64,000 nucleotides of DNA from Pediococcus cellicola (GTDB lineage Bacteria; Bacillota; Bacilli; Lactobacillales; Lactobacillaceae), in contig NZ_JQBR01000006.1 in NCBI RefSeq assembly GCF_001438655.1, forward strand, positions 61,115-125,114, given 5' to 3'. Below, one piece after another: positions 28,907-37,872 of this stretch. A program made the translations under genes and the position numbers. Below the pieces are notes generated by a model. The model was not told the DNA's origin, did no database searches, and saw nothing but the letters and a program-made list of their open reading frames with translations. Each line of letters opens with the position of its first letter. The stretch's first letter is position 1.

Positions 28907-30025
28907 GTGTACGATTATTTGGTGGTTGGTGCTGGTTTGTTTGGAGCAACTTTTGCATATGAGGCAGCAAAACAAGGAAAAAAAGTTAAAGTAATTGAAA
29001 AAAGAGACCACATCGCAGGTAACATATATACCAAGGAAATTGATGGTATTCAGGTACATGAGTATGGGGCTCACATTTTCCATACCAGTAACGAAAAGAT
29101 CTGGCAATACGTCAATCAATTTGCTAAATTCAATCGTTATACGAACAGTCCAGTCGCAAACTATCATGGCGAAATCTATAATATGCCTTTTAATATGAAT
29201 ACTTTTAATAAACTGTGGGGGGTTGTGACACCTGCACAAGCCAAGCAAAAAATTGCACAACAAGTTAAGGACAGCGGCATAGATACAAAATTAGCAAGGA
29301 ATGTAGAAGAACAGGCTATTTCATTGGTGGGTCCTGATGTTTATAAGAAGTTGGTTAAGGGCTACACCGAAAAACAATGGGGGAAACCGGCAACTGAATT
29401 ACCTGCTTTTATCATAAGAAGGTTACCAGTTCGTTTTACTTATGATAATAACTACTTTAACGATTTATATCAGGGAATTCCGATTGGTGGTTATACACAA
29501 ATTATTGATAAAATGTTGGCCTCAGATTTGATTGATGTGAGTGTTAACACTGACTTTTTTGCCAAAAAAGACTATTATATCAACCACTTTGATCGCATTG
29601 TTTTTACCGGAATGATTGATCAATTTTTTGATTATCGTCTCGGTGAATTGGAGTACCGTAGCTTAGATTTTGAGACTGAAGAAGTAGATACGGGCAATTA
29701 CCAGGGTGTTGCCGTTGTGAATTACACGGACGCAGAAACACCATATACACGAATCATTGAGCATAAACATTTTGAGTTTGGCAAGGGTAATAAACACAAA
29801 ACAGTCATTACTCGTGAATATCCCAAAAGTTGGCATCGTGGTGATGAGCCATATTATCCTGTAAATAACGAGGCCAATAACCGTTTATATAAAAAATATC
29901 AAAAGCTTGCCGACCAGCAAGCCAATAACGTTATTTTTGGGGGACGTTTAGGACAGTATCGATATTATAATATGGACCAGGTTTTGATGGCGGCGTTACA
30001 AACTACCAACCGTGAATTAAAATAA
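28907..30025 (+). CDS. glf: UDP-galactopyranose mutase
   Basis: FAD enzyme converting UDP-galactopyranose to UDP-galactofuranose. DYLVVGAGLFGATFAYEAA is the FAD loop; EYGAHIFHTSNEKIW, YNMPFNMNTFNKLWG, YTEKQWGKPATELP and GGRLGQYRYYNMDQV are family motifs, the last with substrate-binding Arg and Tyr residues. 372 aa with GTG 28907 as start, 8 nt after GGAG; GTG 28898 is an in-frame alternative. Its presence indicates galactofuranose in polymer 2. Confidence 0.95.
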   Translation: MYDYLVVGAGLFGATFAYEAAKQGKKVKVIEKRDHIAGNIYTKEIDGIQVHEYGAHIFHTSNEKIWQYVNQFAKFNRYTNSPVANYHGEIYNMPFNMNTFNKLWGVVTPAQAKQKIAQQVKDSGIDTKLARNVEEQAISLVGPDVYKKLVKGYTEKQWGKPATELPAFIIRRLPVRFTYDNNYFNDLYQGIPIGGYTQIIDKMLASDLIDVSVNTDFFAKKDYYINHFDRIVFTGMIDQFFDYRLGELEYRSLDFETEEVDTGNYQGVAVVNYTDAETPYTRIIEHKHFEFGKGNKHKTVITREYPKSWHRGDEPYYPVNNEANNRLYKKYQKLADQQANNVIFGGRLGQYRYYNMDQVLMAALQTTNRELK

Positions 30026-30074
30026 ACGATGATAAATAGAAAATCTAATAAAGCGATTGGAGAGTAAGGCCAAT

Positions 30075-31493
30075 ATGTTAGTGGTTAAAAATTATCTTTA
30101 TAATGTTGGATATCAGTTATTAATTCTGATCGTTCCCTTACTCACTGTTCCGTATATTGGCCGTGTCTTAGGGCCAACTGGGGTGGGCATTAATGCCTTT
30201 ACCAATTCGATCGTAACTTATTTTTTAATTGCCGGAACGGTTGGGATTACACTGTATGGTAATCGAGAAATCGCGTATGCGAGAGATGATATGGAACGTA
30301 GATCACGCACTTTTTGGGAAATTGAGTTATTGCAAGTGACCACTATTTCAATTGCCCTTTGTATTTTGGGAATTTACTTATTGTTTGTAGCAAAATATCG
30401 TACATACGTTATTTGTCAATCATTATTTGTTATTGCGGGTGCCTTTGATATCTCATGGTTGTTTATGGGATTAGAGGATTTTAAGAAGACAGTTTTAAGA
30501 AATACGATGGTCAAATTAGTTTCGCTGGTAGCTATTTTTACGCTGGTAAAAAGACCAAGTGATTTGGCAACCTATATCTTGATTTTGTCGGGTTCACAGT
30601 TACTAGGAAATTTAACGTTGTGGCCCTATCTAAAAAAGAATATTAAATTTGTTCCCATTGCCAATTTACATATTTGGCACCATTTTAAGCCAGCTTTTTT
30701 ATTATTTGTCCCACAAGTAGCCGTGCAAATATATTTAGTAGTTAATAAAACAATGCTTGGTCAATTTGACTCCGTGCAAGCTGCCGGATATTTCGACTAT
30801 TCGGATAAACTCGTTAAAATGGTGTTGGCCATTGTTACAGCTCCCGGTACGGTACTTTTACCACGAATTTCTAATTTAGTTGAAAAAAAAGATATGAAAA
30901 AGGTCAGGAATTTTTTATATCTGTCATTTGATTTTGTGACTTGTCTTGCTGTGCCTTTTATGTTTGGTGTAGCTGCAATTGCAACCTCACTAGCGCCATG
31001 GTATTTTGGCCCACATTTCACAGTAGTGGGGCGGCTCATGATGATTGAATCTCCAATTATCATTTTCATTGCCTGGAGCAATGTCATCGGTCAAGAATTT
31101 TTAATTCCAACGCGAAGAGTTAAACAATTCACAATCTCCGTGACGTTGGGCGCTGTAGTAAGTATTGTTTTAAATGTGCCATTTATTTTAATGCTGGGTG
31201 TGGTTGGTGCAACAATTACTACGGTACTATCAGAAGCTTCTGTGGCTTTATATCAAATGTATGTTGTGCGCCGAGATTTGAAAATGCACATACTATTAGA
31301 AAATTTTATTAAGTATTTAGTAGCGGGCGTGGTGATGTTTGCAGTGGTCTACTTCCTAAACCTAACAATGAAGATAACGGTTTTGAATTTGGGTATACAG
31401 ATCGTTATTGGCGTGTTATTATATGCGACCGTTTTGCTTCTTTTGCGACCAACAATTCTAAAAAACTTTAAAATGCTTTTTCAAGACAAATGA
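30075..31493 (+). CDS. Wzx-type polysaccharide flippase of EPS locus 2
   Basis: 472 aa, about 12-14 hydrophobic segments, with VPYIGRVLGPTGVGINAF at the N-terminus and QEFLIPTRRVKQF in the later half, both matched in the locus 1 flippase (QYLIPTGQVRQY). ATG 30075 is preferred over TTG 30057 because GGAGAGTAAGG lies just upstream of it. Flips the lipid-linked repeat unit. Confidence 0.92.
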   Translation: MLVVKNYLYNVGYQLLILIVPLLTVPYIGRVLGPTGVGINAFTNSIVTYFLIAGTVGITLYGNREIAYARDDMERRSRTFWEIELLQVTTISIALCILGIYLLFVAKYRTYVICQSLFVIAGAFDISWLFMGLEDFKKTVLRNTMVKLVSLVAIFTLVKRPSDLATYILILSGSQLLGNLTLWPYLKKNIKFVPIANLHIWHHFKPAFLLFVPQVAVQIYLVVNKTMLGQFDSVQAAGYFDYSDKLVKMVLAIVTAPGTVLLPRISNLVEKKDMKKVRNFLYLSFDFVTCLAVPFMFGVAAIATSLAPWYFGPHFTVVGRLMMIESPIIIFIAWSNVIGQEFLIPTRRVKQFTISVTLGAVVSIVLNVPFILMLGVVGATITTVLSEASVALYQMYVVRRDLKMHILLENFIKYLVAGVVMFAVVYFLNLTMKITVLNLGIQIVIGVLLYATVLLLLRPTILKNFKMLFQDK

Positions 31494-31621
31494 TCGCAAT
31501 ATCGCGAGTAATTTTAGCATATTTATTAAGATAGGGGTTTAAAGCGTTAAATTTTGAAATTTTAGTGAATTTTGAAAAACAAAAGCATACAATAATAATA
31601 GACATTTCAGGAGGGTATACC

Positions 31622-32650
31622 ATGAGACATGAACATGTTAAAAAAAGACATACAGTTCGCAACATTATATTAACAGTGATTTTGGTCCTTTTAGTTTCCG
31701 TTGGGGCGTATGCAGCTCGCAAGTATTATAATTTAAAACACGCAGTCGATAATACTTACCAAAGTGCGGGAATTAAAAAAAATCGTAATGCTAGCACGGT
31801 GCTTCAGCAGAAGAGTCCCATTTCAATTTTGCTGATGGGTACTGATACTGGTGCATTAGGGCGTTCATACAAAGGGCGAACCGACACGATGATGTTGGTT
31901 ACATTAAATCCGAAAACCAACAAAACAACGATTACAAGTATTCCACGGGATACGGGTGTGACGATTCCAGGCTATGAAAGCGAATCCCCTTCGAAGATTA
32001 ATGCAGCATATGCATTTGGTAGCGCAGGAACCGCCATTAAAACGGTACAGGAAATGTTGAATGTGCCCATCGATTTTTATGCACTTATGAATATGAGTGG
32101 TATGGAAAAAGTGGTGAATGAAGTAGGTGGTGTGACTTTGGTACCATCTTTGAGCTTTAAGTATGAAGGTTATACTTTTACCAAAGGCAAATCTACACAC
32201 ATGAATGGTAAAAAAGCTTTAGCCTATTCACGGATGCGCTATGATGATCCTAACGGAGATTATGGACGTCAGACGCGCCAACGAGAAGTTATCTTGGGAA
32301 TTATGAGTAAAGCTAGTTCAATTTCAACACTGTTAAATAAGGACTTTCTAGATTCAATTTCAGCACAAATGAAGACGGATTTAACGTTCGCAGATTTAAC
32401 CGCCGTTGCACAGAATTATCGTGGCGCTAGACAGAATGTTTCTCAGACTCACTTACAAGGAACTGGTCAGTCTGTTAATGGTCAGAGTATGGAAATCATG
32501 GCTAAAAAAGAATTACAACGGGTGACAAACTTTAACAGAAGCAACCTCGGATTGGACCACGCGACTACTGGTAATATTGCATTGAACCTGTCTGCTAGTT
32601 CCGATTCTAATAGTAGTGTACAGAGTGATAATGTGAATGCGGGTAATTAA
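31622..32650 (+). CDS. LytR-CpsA-Psr (LCP) family glycopolymer ligase
   Basis: Transfers lipid-linked polymer onto peptidoglycan. Short basic cytoplasmic tail, one membrane segment (about 14-33), then the LCP domain: ILLMGTDTGALGRSYKGRTD, TSIPRDTGVTIPG, KINAAYAFG and GRQTRQREVI, containing the Asp and Arg residues that bind the polyprenyl pyrophosphate head group. C-terminus is Ser/Asn-rich. 342 aa from ATG 31622, preceded by CAGGAGGG. It closes EPS locus 2. A collinear dead copy lies at 11718-12718. Confidence 0.93.
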   Translation: MRHEHVKKRHTVRNIILTVILVLLVSVGAYAARKYYNLKHAVDNTYQSAGIKKNRNASTVLQQKSPISILLMGTDTGALGRSYKGRTDTMMLVTLNPKTNKTTITSIPRDTGVTIPGYESESPSKINAAYAFGSAGTAIKTVQEMLNVPIDFYALMNMSGMEKVVNEVGGVTLVPSLSFKYEGYTFTKGKSTHMNGKKALAYSRMRYDDPNGDYGRQTRQREVILGIMSKASSISTLLNKDFLDSISAQMKTDLTFADLTAVAQNYRGARQNVSQTHLQGTGQSVNGQSMEIMAKKELQRVTNFNRSNLGLDHATTGNIALNLSASSDSNSSVQSDNVNAGN

Positions 32651-32692
32651 ATAGTTAACGTAAAAAGACTTGATAAATGATAGTTTATTAAG

Positions 32693-32732
32693 AAAAAAGC
32701 CTCAGAATTTTCCATTCTGAAGGCTTTTTTCT
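32693..32732. terminator. Bidirectional terminator between LCP and VanZ-like genes
   Basis: AAAAAAGCCTCAGAA / TTCTGAAGGCTTTTTT with a 7-nt loop; A run on the left and T run on the right allow use on both strands. The end of the VanZ-like gene lies inside the stem. Confidence 0.85.
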
Positions 32733-33277
32733 TCGGATCGTATAAATAAATTGAAAGGTGTCATTAGGTAGAATCCAACGACCACACCTAATCCGTTGTG
32801 CAACACGTCCATGATGTCAACGGTTCGGTTGATATGAATGAGCTGATCCAAAACGAATTGACCGCCTTCATTAAACAATGCGATTCCTAAGGCAATGAAC
32901 AGGACTTCAAACAAAATGGGGCGATGTTTAAAGGCAAAGATATATAGATAAACGCCAGCTGGAATGGTCATAATGACATTTAAAATCGCCTGCATGCTGT
33001 AATCACGATATGGCATCACAATTACTTTTGCGTAACCTATATGAATGGTTTGAAAGATGGCGTCCATACTAAACGAATAATTACCAGGCGTAAATATTAA
33101 GTAAAACACGCTGACAACATATATAATAAAGGTGGTTCTTACTAAGATCGAAAACGGTGATCGATTTTTCTTCAATTTTCGGATGTTATAGATGGTAACT
33201 AATAGAGAAATTGTTACAAAAGGTAAATATCGAAGTGCCGTCATTAAACCACCTCCTAAAATGATTAATGTTTCCAT
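32702..33277 (-). CDS. VanZ-like membrane protein
   Basis: 191 aa, about five hydrophobic segments. The central part MPYRDYSMQAILNVIMTIPAG and the later LFNEGGQFVLDQLI ... RTVDIMDVLHNGLGVVVGF follow the VanZ/phosphotransbutyrylase-like pattern, including the conserved E...R.xDxxDvxxNxxG block. VanZ relatives confer modest teicoplanin tolerance in some enterococci, but most family members have no known role. Convergent with the LCP gene. Confidence 0.85.
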   Translation of the reverse strand: METLIILGGGLMTALRYLPFVTISLLVTIYNIRKLKKNRSPFSILVRTTFIIYVVSVFYLIFTPGNYSFSMDAIFQTIHIGYAKVIVMPYRDYSMQAILNVIMTIPAGVYLYIFAFKHRPILFEVLFIALGIALFNEGGQFVLDQLIHINRTVDIMDVLHNGLGVVVGFYLMTPFNLFIRSEEKSLQNGKF

Positions 33278-33377
33278 TGTAGCGCATATTGATTCAGAAT
33301 AAAACCGTTTCGTACCGGGGTTTTACTTAACTTTTTCTAAACTTCTTTGCTGTTTCTTAAACTAATACAAAAAATGA

Positions 33378-33406
33378 TTGCATTCGAATTCAAAATGCTA
33401 TATGAT
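33378..33406 (+). promoter_or_regulatory. Promoter of the small secreted protein gene
   Basis: TTGCAT (33378-33383), 17-bp spacer, TATGAT (33401-33406), 54 bp before the ATG. Confidence 0.6.
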
Positions 33407-33459
33407 GAACTTGTAAAGAAATTGTAATAGTTATGTAACATTTTTTGGAGGCGGTTTTG

Positions 33460-33915
33460 ATGAAAAAAGTAATGCGATTTTTACTAATTGTTAGTTTAGC
33501 GATGGGTGTTTTCATGTTTGCAAATAGTACAGAGACTCAGGCCGCTTCCCGAACTTCTGTGCCGGCAGCAATGAGAGGTAACTGGTACTTAACGAAAAAG
33601 ACTGGTTTAAACATTAAAAAAAATTCAATGGTTGGTTTGCATCATACCGTTATGGAGCGGACATACGGCAAATACATGGTATTCAAACCGTATTATAAGG
33701 GAAGTTATTCATTATCCGATAAACGTTGGGGATTTGGCTTTTTCTTTAAATTAGTGACAGTTAAGGGTAAGAATGGCCGTCAATACCAAGCACTTGCAAT
33801 GTGGGGACAAGGGCCAGAAGCACAACTGTATTACAAGAAATTAAACCGTAATGAACGACACAGCTTGTCATGGCGAAAAACAATTAAACTGATGAATGGG
33901 CAACGTCGTTTTTAA
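33460..33915 (+). CDS. Small secreted protein of unknown function
   Basis: 151 aa with a classical signal peptide: KKVMRF, a hydrophobic core to residue 20, and ETQAA as a likely signal peptidase I site near residue 28. The mature part is rich in Trp, Tyr, Lys and Arg and begins VPAAMRGNWYL, a pattern seen in small secreted lactobacillus proteins of unknown role. ATG 33460 follows GGAGG by about 8 nt. Own promoter and terminator, so monocistronic. Confidence 0.8.
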   Translation: MKKVMRFLLIVSLAMGVFMFANSTETQAASRTSVPAAMRGNWYLTKKTGLNIKKNSMVGLHHTVMERTYGKYMVFKPYYKGSYSLSDKRWGFGFFFKLVTVKGKNGRQYQALAMWGQGPEAQLYYKKLNRNERHSLSWRKTIKLMNGQRRF

Positions 33916-33931
33916 AGTGAGAATTCTAAAA

Positions 33932-33967
33932 TGTTAGGATCGCTAAATGGAGATCCTAACATTTTTT
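33932..33967 (+). terminator. Intrinsic terminator
   Basis: TGTTAGGATC / GATCCTAACA with a 10-nt loop and a T run, directly after the small secreted protein gene. Confidence 0.85.
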
Positions 33968-34023
33968 ATAGTTTGAAAGCGTTCATTCCCAGCGTTTGAC
34001 TTTACCAATTACCTGAAAGGCTT

Positions 34024-34094
34024 TATAATATCAAAAAGGGTGTTCTAGATCGCATCGCTTTTCGACAAATTTGAAAGGCAAGCTTCTAGAACAC
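34024..34094 (+). promoter_or_regulatory. Promoter and structured leader of the small gene at 34144
   Basis: A TATAAT at 34024-34029 (with a weak TTACCA 16 bp upstream) puts the RNA start near 34036. Right at that 5' end, GTGTTCTAGA (34040-34049) pairs perfectly with TCTAGAACAC (34085-34094), and an inner CTTT/AAAG pairing can extend the stem. A 5'-terminal stem of this kind can stabilise an mRNA or mask it; the role here is unknown. Confidence 0.5.
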
Positions 34095-34143
34095 ATTTAC
34101 GCTATGACACAATAAGTGGCCCATTCACGAAAGGAAGTTACTC

Positions 34144-34383
34144 ATGGAAAAAAATGAAGAAGAACCAGTCAAGAAACCTTTTGACATTGGCGATAAGGTT
34201 CATGTGAAAAAAACAGCCTTACTCCCAACCGGCTTTGATGGCGAAGTTGGTAAGGTTTATGAAAACTCAATCTTAATTGATATCGATCCTGAGACAGTTG
34301 CAAAAGCACGTAGCGAAGAACTACATGATCTGCATGGACGCGTGATTGTGCGCTTTGCAGAAGCCAAAAAAATTGAAGCTTAA
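34144..34383 (+). CDS. Small KOW-like protein, DUF2187-type
   Basis: 79 aa, acidic then basic. FDIGDKVHVKKTALLPTGFDG followed by GKVYENSILIDI looks like a small beta-barrel of the DUF2187/KOW kind, in which the protein binds nucleic acid or acts as a translation-associated factor. Family assignment is by pattern only. It has a AAGGAAG site 7 nt before the ATG, its own promoter with a structured leader and its own terminator. Confidence 0.65.
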   Translation: MEKNEEEPVKKPFDIGDKVHVKKTALLPTGFDGEVGKVYENSILIDIDPETVAKARSEELHDLHGRVIVRFAEAKKIEA

Positions 34384-34392
34384 TCTGACTCT

Positions 34393-34430
34393 AAAAGACA
34401 AGAATGTTTAACACATTCTTGTCTTTTTTT
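34393..34430 (+). terminator. Intrinsic terminator
   Basis: AAAAGACAAGAATGT pairs with ACATTCTTGTCTTTT around a short loop, with seven Ts. Confidence 0.85.
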
Positions 34431-34491
34431 AATTTCTCTCATTATATCCAACCAATTATGCCGCTATTTTAATTTTTATTTAATATTACTA

Positions 34492-34520
34492 TTGACAAAG
34501 ACGCTCTGCTAAGCTATGTT
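34492..34520 (+). promoter_or_regulatory. Promoter of the oligopeptide-binding lipoprotein gene
   Basis: Consensus TTGACA (34492-34497), 17-bp spacer, TATGTT (34515-34520). The leader RNA contains an 8-bp hairpin, TCTGATTA/TAATCAGA, about 34532-34560, just before the AGAGGAG ribosome binding site. Confidence 0.7.
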
Positions 34521-34587
34521 TGTTATTAAATTCTGATTAGATACTTTCTCATAATCAGATTAAAAATACTAGAGGAGTTGGCTGTAT

Positions 34588-36246
34588 ATGAAAATTAAAA
34601 AGGGATCGGTGACACTTTTAGTGGCGCTGCCGTTACTTTTATTAGCTGCTTGTGGCAATGGCAAATCTGCATCTTCAAGTGGTGGTGTCAATAAAAGTAA
34701 TTTAGCTGCTAAACAAGTTGTCAACTGGACGGAAAAGTCAGAGTTACCTTCAATTGATCCATCGCTTGCTACAGATCAAATTAGTTTCGATGTCATGAAC
34801 AATGTGGGTGAGGGATTGTATCGCCTAGGTAAGGATAATAAAGTCCTACCTGGAATTGCCACAAAGACCAAAGTTTCCAAAGATGGCAAGACGTATACCT
34901 TTACGTTACGTAAAAATGCCAAGTGGAGTAATGGAGACAAAGTGACTGCTAAAGACTTTGTGTATTCCTGGCAACGGATTAACAATCCTAAGACTGGTTC
35001 GCAGTATGCCTACTTATACAGTGGTATTAAAAATGCAGATAAGATTCAGGCTGGGAAGAAACCAGTTAGCAGCTTAGGGATCAAGGCAGATGGCGACTAC
35101 AAGTTGACGGTATCCTTAGAAAAGGCTATCCCATACTTTAAGTTACTTATGGGCTTCCCTAGTTTCTTTCCACAAAATCAAAAGACCGTTGAAAAATATG
35201 GCGATAAATACGCGACTCAAAGTAAATACCAAGTTTATAACGGACCATTTACATTACAGGGATGGACGGGAACCAATAACAAATGGACTTTAGTGAAGAA
35301 CAAAAACTACTGGGATAAAAAGCACGTTTATTTATCTAAGTTAGTGGATCAAGTCGTTAAAGATCCTCAGACTGGTTTGAACATGTTCCAAGGGAAGCAA
35401 GTAGATCAAACCGTTCTAGCCGGCACACAAGTTGCCAACATGAAGAGTAACAAGGCTTACTTCCTTGGTCGTGAAGCACGGAATTCATATCTGGAATATA
35501 ACTACAAGAAAATCAAAGCTTTCCGTAATGTGAATATTAGAAAAGCAATGTCGCTTGCAATTAATCGTAAACAGTTAGTCACAAACGTCCTCTCTGATGG
35601 CTCTACAGTACCTAGGGGCTTTGTCACAGACGGTCTAGCTAAGAATCCTAAGACGGGTAAAGACTTTGCCAAAGACGCTTATAATGGCGAAGGTGTCGTC
35701 TACGATTTAGCCAAAGCTAAAAAAGCTTGGGCTAAAGGTCTGAAACAAGAAGGCAAGAAGCGTGTGACTTATACGTTGATGGCCGACGATACGGACGCAG
35801 GTAAGAAGACTGCTGAATTCTTGCAGTCACAACTTGAAAAATTACCTGGTTTGAAGATTGATGTCCAAACGATTCCTTATAAGACTCGTTTAACACGTTC
35901 AGCTAAAGGTCAATTCCAATTAGTTATCACTAACTGGGGGGCCGACTTCTCGGATCCAATTTCTGATTTAGGCTTATTTACTTCCGATAACAGCTTCAAT
36001 AACGGAAAATGGGCTAATAAGGAATACGATCAGTTGATTGACAAGGCAAATAATGTCGATGCTAATAACCCAGAAAAACGTTGGGCCGACATGGTAAAGG
36101 CAGAAAAAGTCTTGATGAGTGACCAAGGTAATGCACCACTTTACAATGGTGTTGTGCCACAATTGATCAACACTAAAGTTAAAGGCTACGTTTACAACAC
36201 GGCTGGTGTTCCTTGGAACTGGAAGGGCATTTACGTAGAAAAATAA
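34588..36246 (+). CDS. Oligopeptide ABC transporter substrate-binding lipoprotein (OppA family)
   Basis: Captures peptides outside the membrane for an Opp-type importer. The N-terminus has a lysine-rich start and the lipobox LLAAC (Cys near residue 22), then a Ser/Gly linker and the SBP family 5 domain: EGLYRLGKDNKVLPG, TYTFTLRKNAKWSNGD, RKAMSLAINRKQL. 552 aa is standard. No permease or ATPase genes follow; the gene is monocistronic with strong promoter and terminator, as for the many orphan OppA paralogues of lactobacilli. Confidence 0.93.
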   Translation: MKIKKGSVTLLVALPLLLLAACGNGKSASSSGGVNKSNLAAKQVVNWTEKSELPSIDPSLATDQISFDVMNNVGEGLYRLGKDNKVLPGIATKTKVSKDGKTYTFTLRKNAKWSNGDKVTAKDFVYSWQRINNPKTGSQYAYLYSGIKNADKIQAGKKPVSSLGIKADGDYKLTVSLEKAIPYFKLLMGFPSFFPQNQKTVEKYGDKYATQSKYQVYNGPFTLQGWTGTNNKWTLVKNKNYWDKKHVYLSKLVDQVVKDPQTGLNMFQGKQVDQTVLAGTQVANMKSNKAYFLGREARNSYLEYNYKKIKAFRNVNIRKAMSLAINRKQLVTNVLSDGSTVPRGFVTDGLAKNPKTGKDFAKDAYNGEGVVYDLAKAKKAWAKGLKQEGKKRVTYTLMADDTDAGKKTAEFLQSQLEKLPGLKIDVQTIPYKTRLTRSAKGQFQLVITNWGADFSDPISDLGLFTSDNSFNNGKWANKEYDQLIDKANNVDANNPEKRWADMVKAEKVLMSDQGNAPLYNGVVPQLINTKVKGYVYNTAGVPWNWKGIYVEK

Positions 36247-36258
36247 TAAAACATATAA

Positions 36259-36307
36259 AATTCAGAATTATCTGTTCGAACGATTAGACAGATGTTCTGA
36301 ATTTTTT
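36259..36307 (+). terminator. Intrinsic terminator after oppA-type gene
   Basis: Outer stem TTCAGAA/TTCTGAA and inner stem ATCTGT/ACAGAT, followed by a T run. Confidence 0.8.
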
Positions 36308-36339
36308 AATTTTGTGTGAAGATGTTCATAATTTTTGAC

Positions 36340-36470
36340 TTTCAATGCGAGGCTTGTTACCCTCAGTAAAGGGTAGTTAATGATGTAAAGTTTTAGGTGG
36401 GTTTCGTTTCCACCTTGTGACAATTCAAATTCGCTTGTCACGGGGTGAAAAGGATAGTAAATCCTGTTAA
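36340..36470. ncRNA. Candidate structured RNA: four consecutive hairpins
   Basis: The 318-bp gap between the lipoprotein and degV genes carries four tight inverted repeats in 108 bp: TACCC/GGGTA (36358-36375), AGGTGG/CCACCT (36395-36415), GTGACAA/TTGTCAC (36417-36441) and AGGAT/ATCCT (36451-36465). On the plus strand a TTGACT at 36336 could be a -35 but the -10 is poor. An 80-codon minus-strand frame crosses the same bases but lacks a good ribosome binding site. I cannot assign it to a known RNA family; strand undecided. Confidence 0.4.
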
Positions 36471-36564
36471 ATGGAGACTTTGAGCGATTCTTGAGCAACG
36501 ATGTCGTCATGATTCTAGGCGTTGGCGTATAATTTGGGCACTTACTAATTTAGGAGTGAAAAAA

Positions 36565-37437
36565 TTGACGAAGACTGCGATTGTGACTGACAGTACGGCG
36601 TACCTTCCCCAAAACATTTGCGAAAAACTGCATATTACGATAGCACCCATTTCGGTGGGGTTTGGCGCACAACAATATCGAGAACGAATAGATATTAGTG
36701 ATGCTGAATTTTATCGGCGTTTGAAGACGGAAAAAAATTTTCCGACAACAGCGCCGCCTTCGATGGGGACCATGGCGACTATTTATCAACAATTGGCAAG
36801 TGCTGGTTATGATGAGGTGGTCAGTATTCATTTAGCAGGTGGTATTAGTGGCTTCGTGAATAATTTGAACCAATTTGTTCAGGATTTTTCTGAAATTAAG
36901 GTGCATGTGGTAGATTCACAGTTGTCCTTGCAACCAATGGGATACTTGGTGATTCAAGCCGCTAAAATGGCGCTAGCTCACTATTCAGTTGCCGACATTT
37001 TAGCGAAGATTGATGCTTTGAAGGCAACTTTTGGCGAGTATTTCATAGTCGATGACCTTCAAAATTTGGTTCACGGTGGGCGCTTGAGCAGTGGTTCAGC
37101 ATTTGTGGGATCGCTTTTAAAAGTCAAACCCATTCTTTCGTTGAACAAAACGCATTTCAATATTGAGGCAGTGGATAAGGTCCGTTCCTTAAAACGAGCC
37201 AAAGCTACCATTGTTGAGCGTTTTATTAAGGAGACGCAAGACTTACCCTATTCAGTTCGCGTGTTTTTAGCAGGGACTGCAAATGAACCAGAGATTGAAA
37301 AATGGCAACATCACATTCAAGGAAAATTAACGAATGTGATTGCCATTGAGACCGGTCAGATTGGACCGGTAATTGGGGCACATGTGGGACCTGGGGCGTT
37401 TGCCATTTTGTGGGTGAAAGAAGCAGAAGAATTTTAA
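36565..37437 (+). CDS. DegV/FakB-family fatty-acid-binding protein
   Basis: Binds a fatty acid and presents it to the FakA kinase for phosphorylation in exogenous fatty-acid use. VTDSTAYLP at the N-terminus, TTAPPSMGTM, SIHLAGGISGFVNN and the middle VDSQLSLQPMG are the typical lipid-binding loops; GGRLSSGSAFVGSLLKVKPIL is the conserved second-domain start. 290 aa. I chose TTG 36565, 8 nt after AGGAG, over the GTG at 36556 that is inside that site. Confidence 0.9.
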   Translation: MTKTAIVTDSTAYLPQNICEKLHITIAPISVGFGAQQYRERIDISDAEFYRRLKTEKNFPTTAPPSMGTMATIYQQLASAGYDEVVSIHLAGGISGFVNNLNQFVQDFSEIKVHVVDSQLSLQPMGYLVIQAAKMALAHYSVADILAKIDALKATFGEYFIVDDLQNLVHGGRLSSGSAFVGSLLKVKPILSLNKTHFNIEAVDKVRSLKRAKATIVERFIKETQDLPYSVRVFLAGTANEPEIEKWQHHIQGKLTNVIAIETGQIGPVIGAHVGPGAFAILWVKEAEEF

Positions 37438-37460
37438 TTAAAAGTGAGGGATAGCAAGTT

Positions 37461-37718
37461 ATGAAAAAATTGAAGATTGATTTGAATGACGAAGATTATA
37501 TGGGAAGCCATGAAGCTAGCACCATGTGGGGCAAGCAAAAAGATTACGTGCGTACCATTTATAACAAATATCCAAAACGATTCCCAGAAGGAACGATTCG
37601 TAAGTTTGGCAAACAATTAATTGTCACACGTGAAGGTATGGAGACGGTCACTGGCATTAAAAAAAGTCAGTTAGCTGAAATCAAACGTAACAAAGCAAAA
37701 CACGCAGCTGAAAAATAA
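37461..37718 (+). CDS. Small helix-turn-helix protein of unknown role
   Basis: 85 aa, highly charged. EASTMWGKQKDYVRTIYNKYPKRFPEGTIRKFGKQLIVT resembles the winged-helix or excisionase-like domain of small DNA-binding proteins common in Lactobacillales, with a basic C-terminal helix. GTGAGGG ribosome binding site upstream, own terminator downstream. No phage or integrase gene nearby, so an excisionase role is not supported. Confidence 0.65.
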   Translation: MKKLKIDLNDEDYMGSHEASTMWGKQKDYVRTIYNKYPKRFPEGTIRKFGKQLIVTREGMETVTGIKKSQLAEIKRNKAKHAAEK

Positions 37719-37726
37719 AGTTTGTG

Positions 37727-37770
37727 AATGTGAGTGAGGCATTGGAAAATGCTTGATTCACATTTTTTTA
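37727..37770 (+). terminator. Intrinsic terminator
   Basis: AATGTGAGTGAGGCATT pairs, with two mismatches, with AATGCTTGATTCACATT around GGAA, followed by TTTTTTT. Confidence 0.85.
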
Positions 37771-37872
37771 TTGTCGAATTTATGAGCGAAATATGGGGAA
37801 TGGTTTTCTTGTTAAGTTAAGCAGTGATGGCAAAACTTGGTCCGAAAAAGAGCCGAGGCCCTTTGTTAATAC

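Noticed and set aside
33974..33985. TGAAAGCGTTCA resembling a CcpA cre site
   Set aside because: Two bases shorter than the usual 14-bp cre palindrome and the last CA is missing; too weak to call.
36268..36510. 80-codon minus-strand reading frame between the lipoprotein and degV genes
   Set aside because: No clear ribosome binding site, crosses the terminator and four hairpins; more likely structured RNA or a repeat than a protein.
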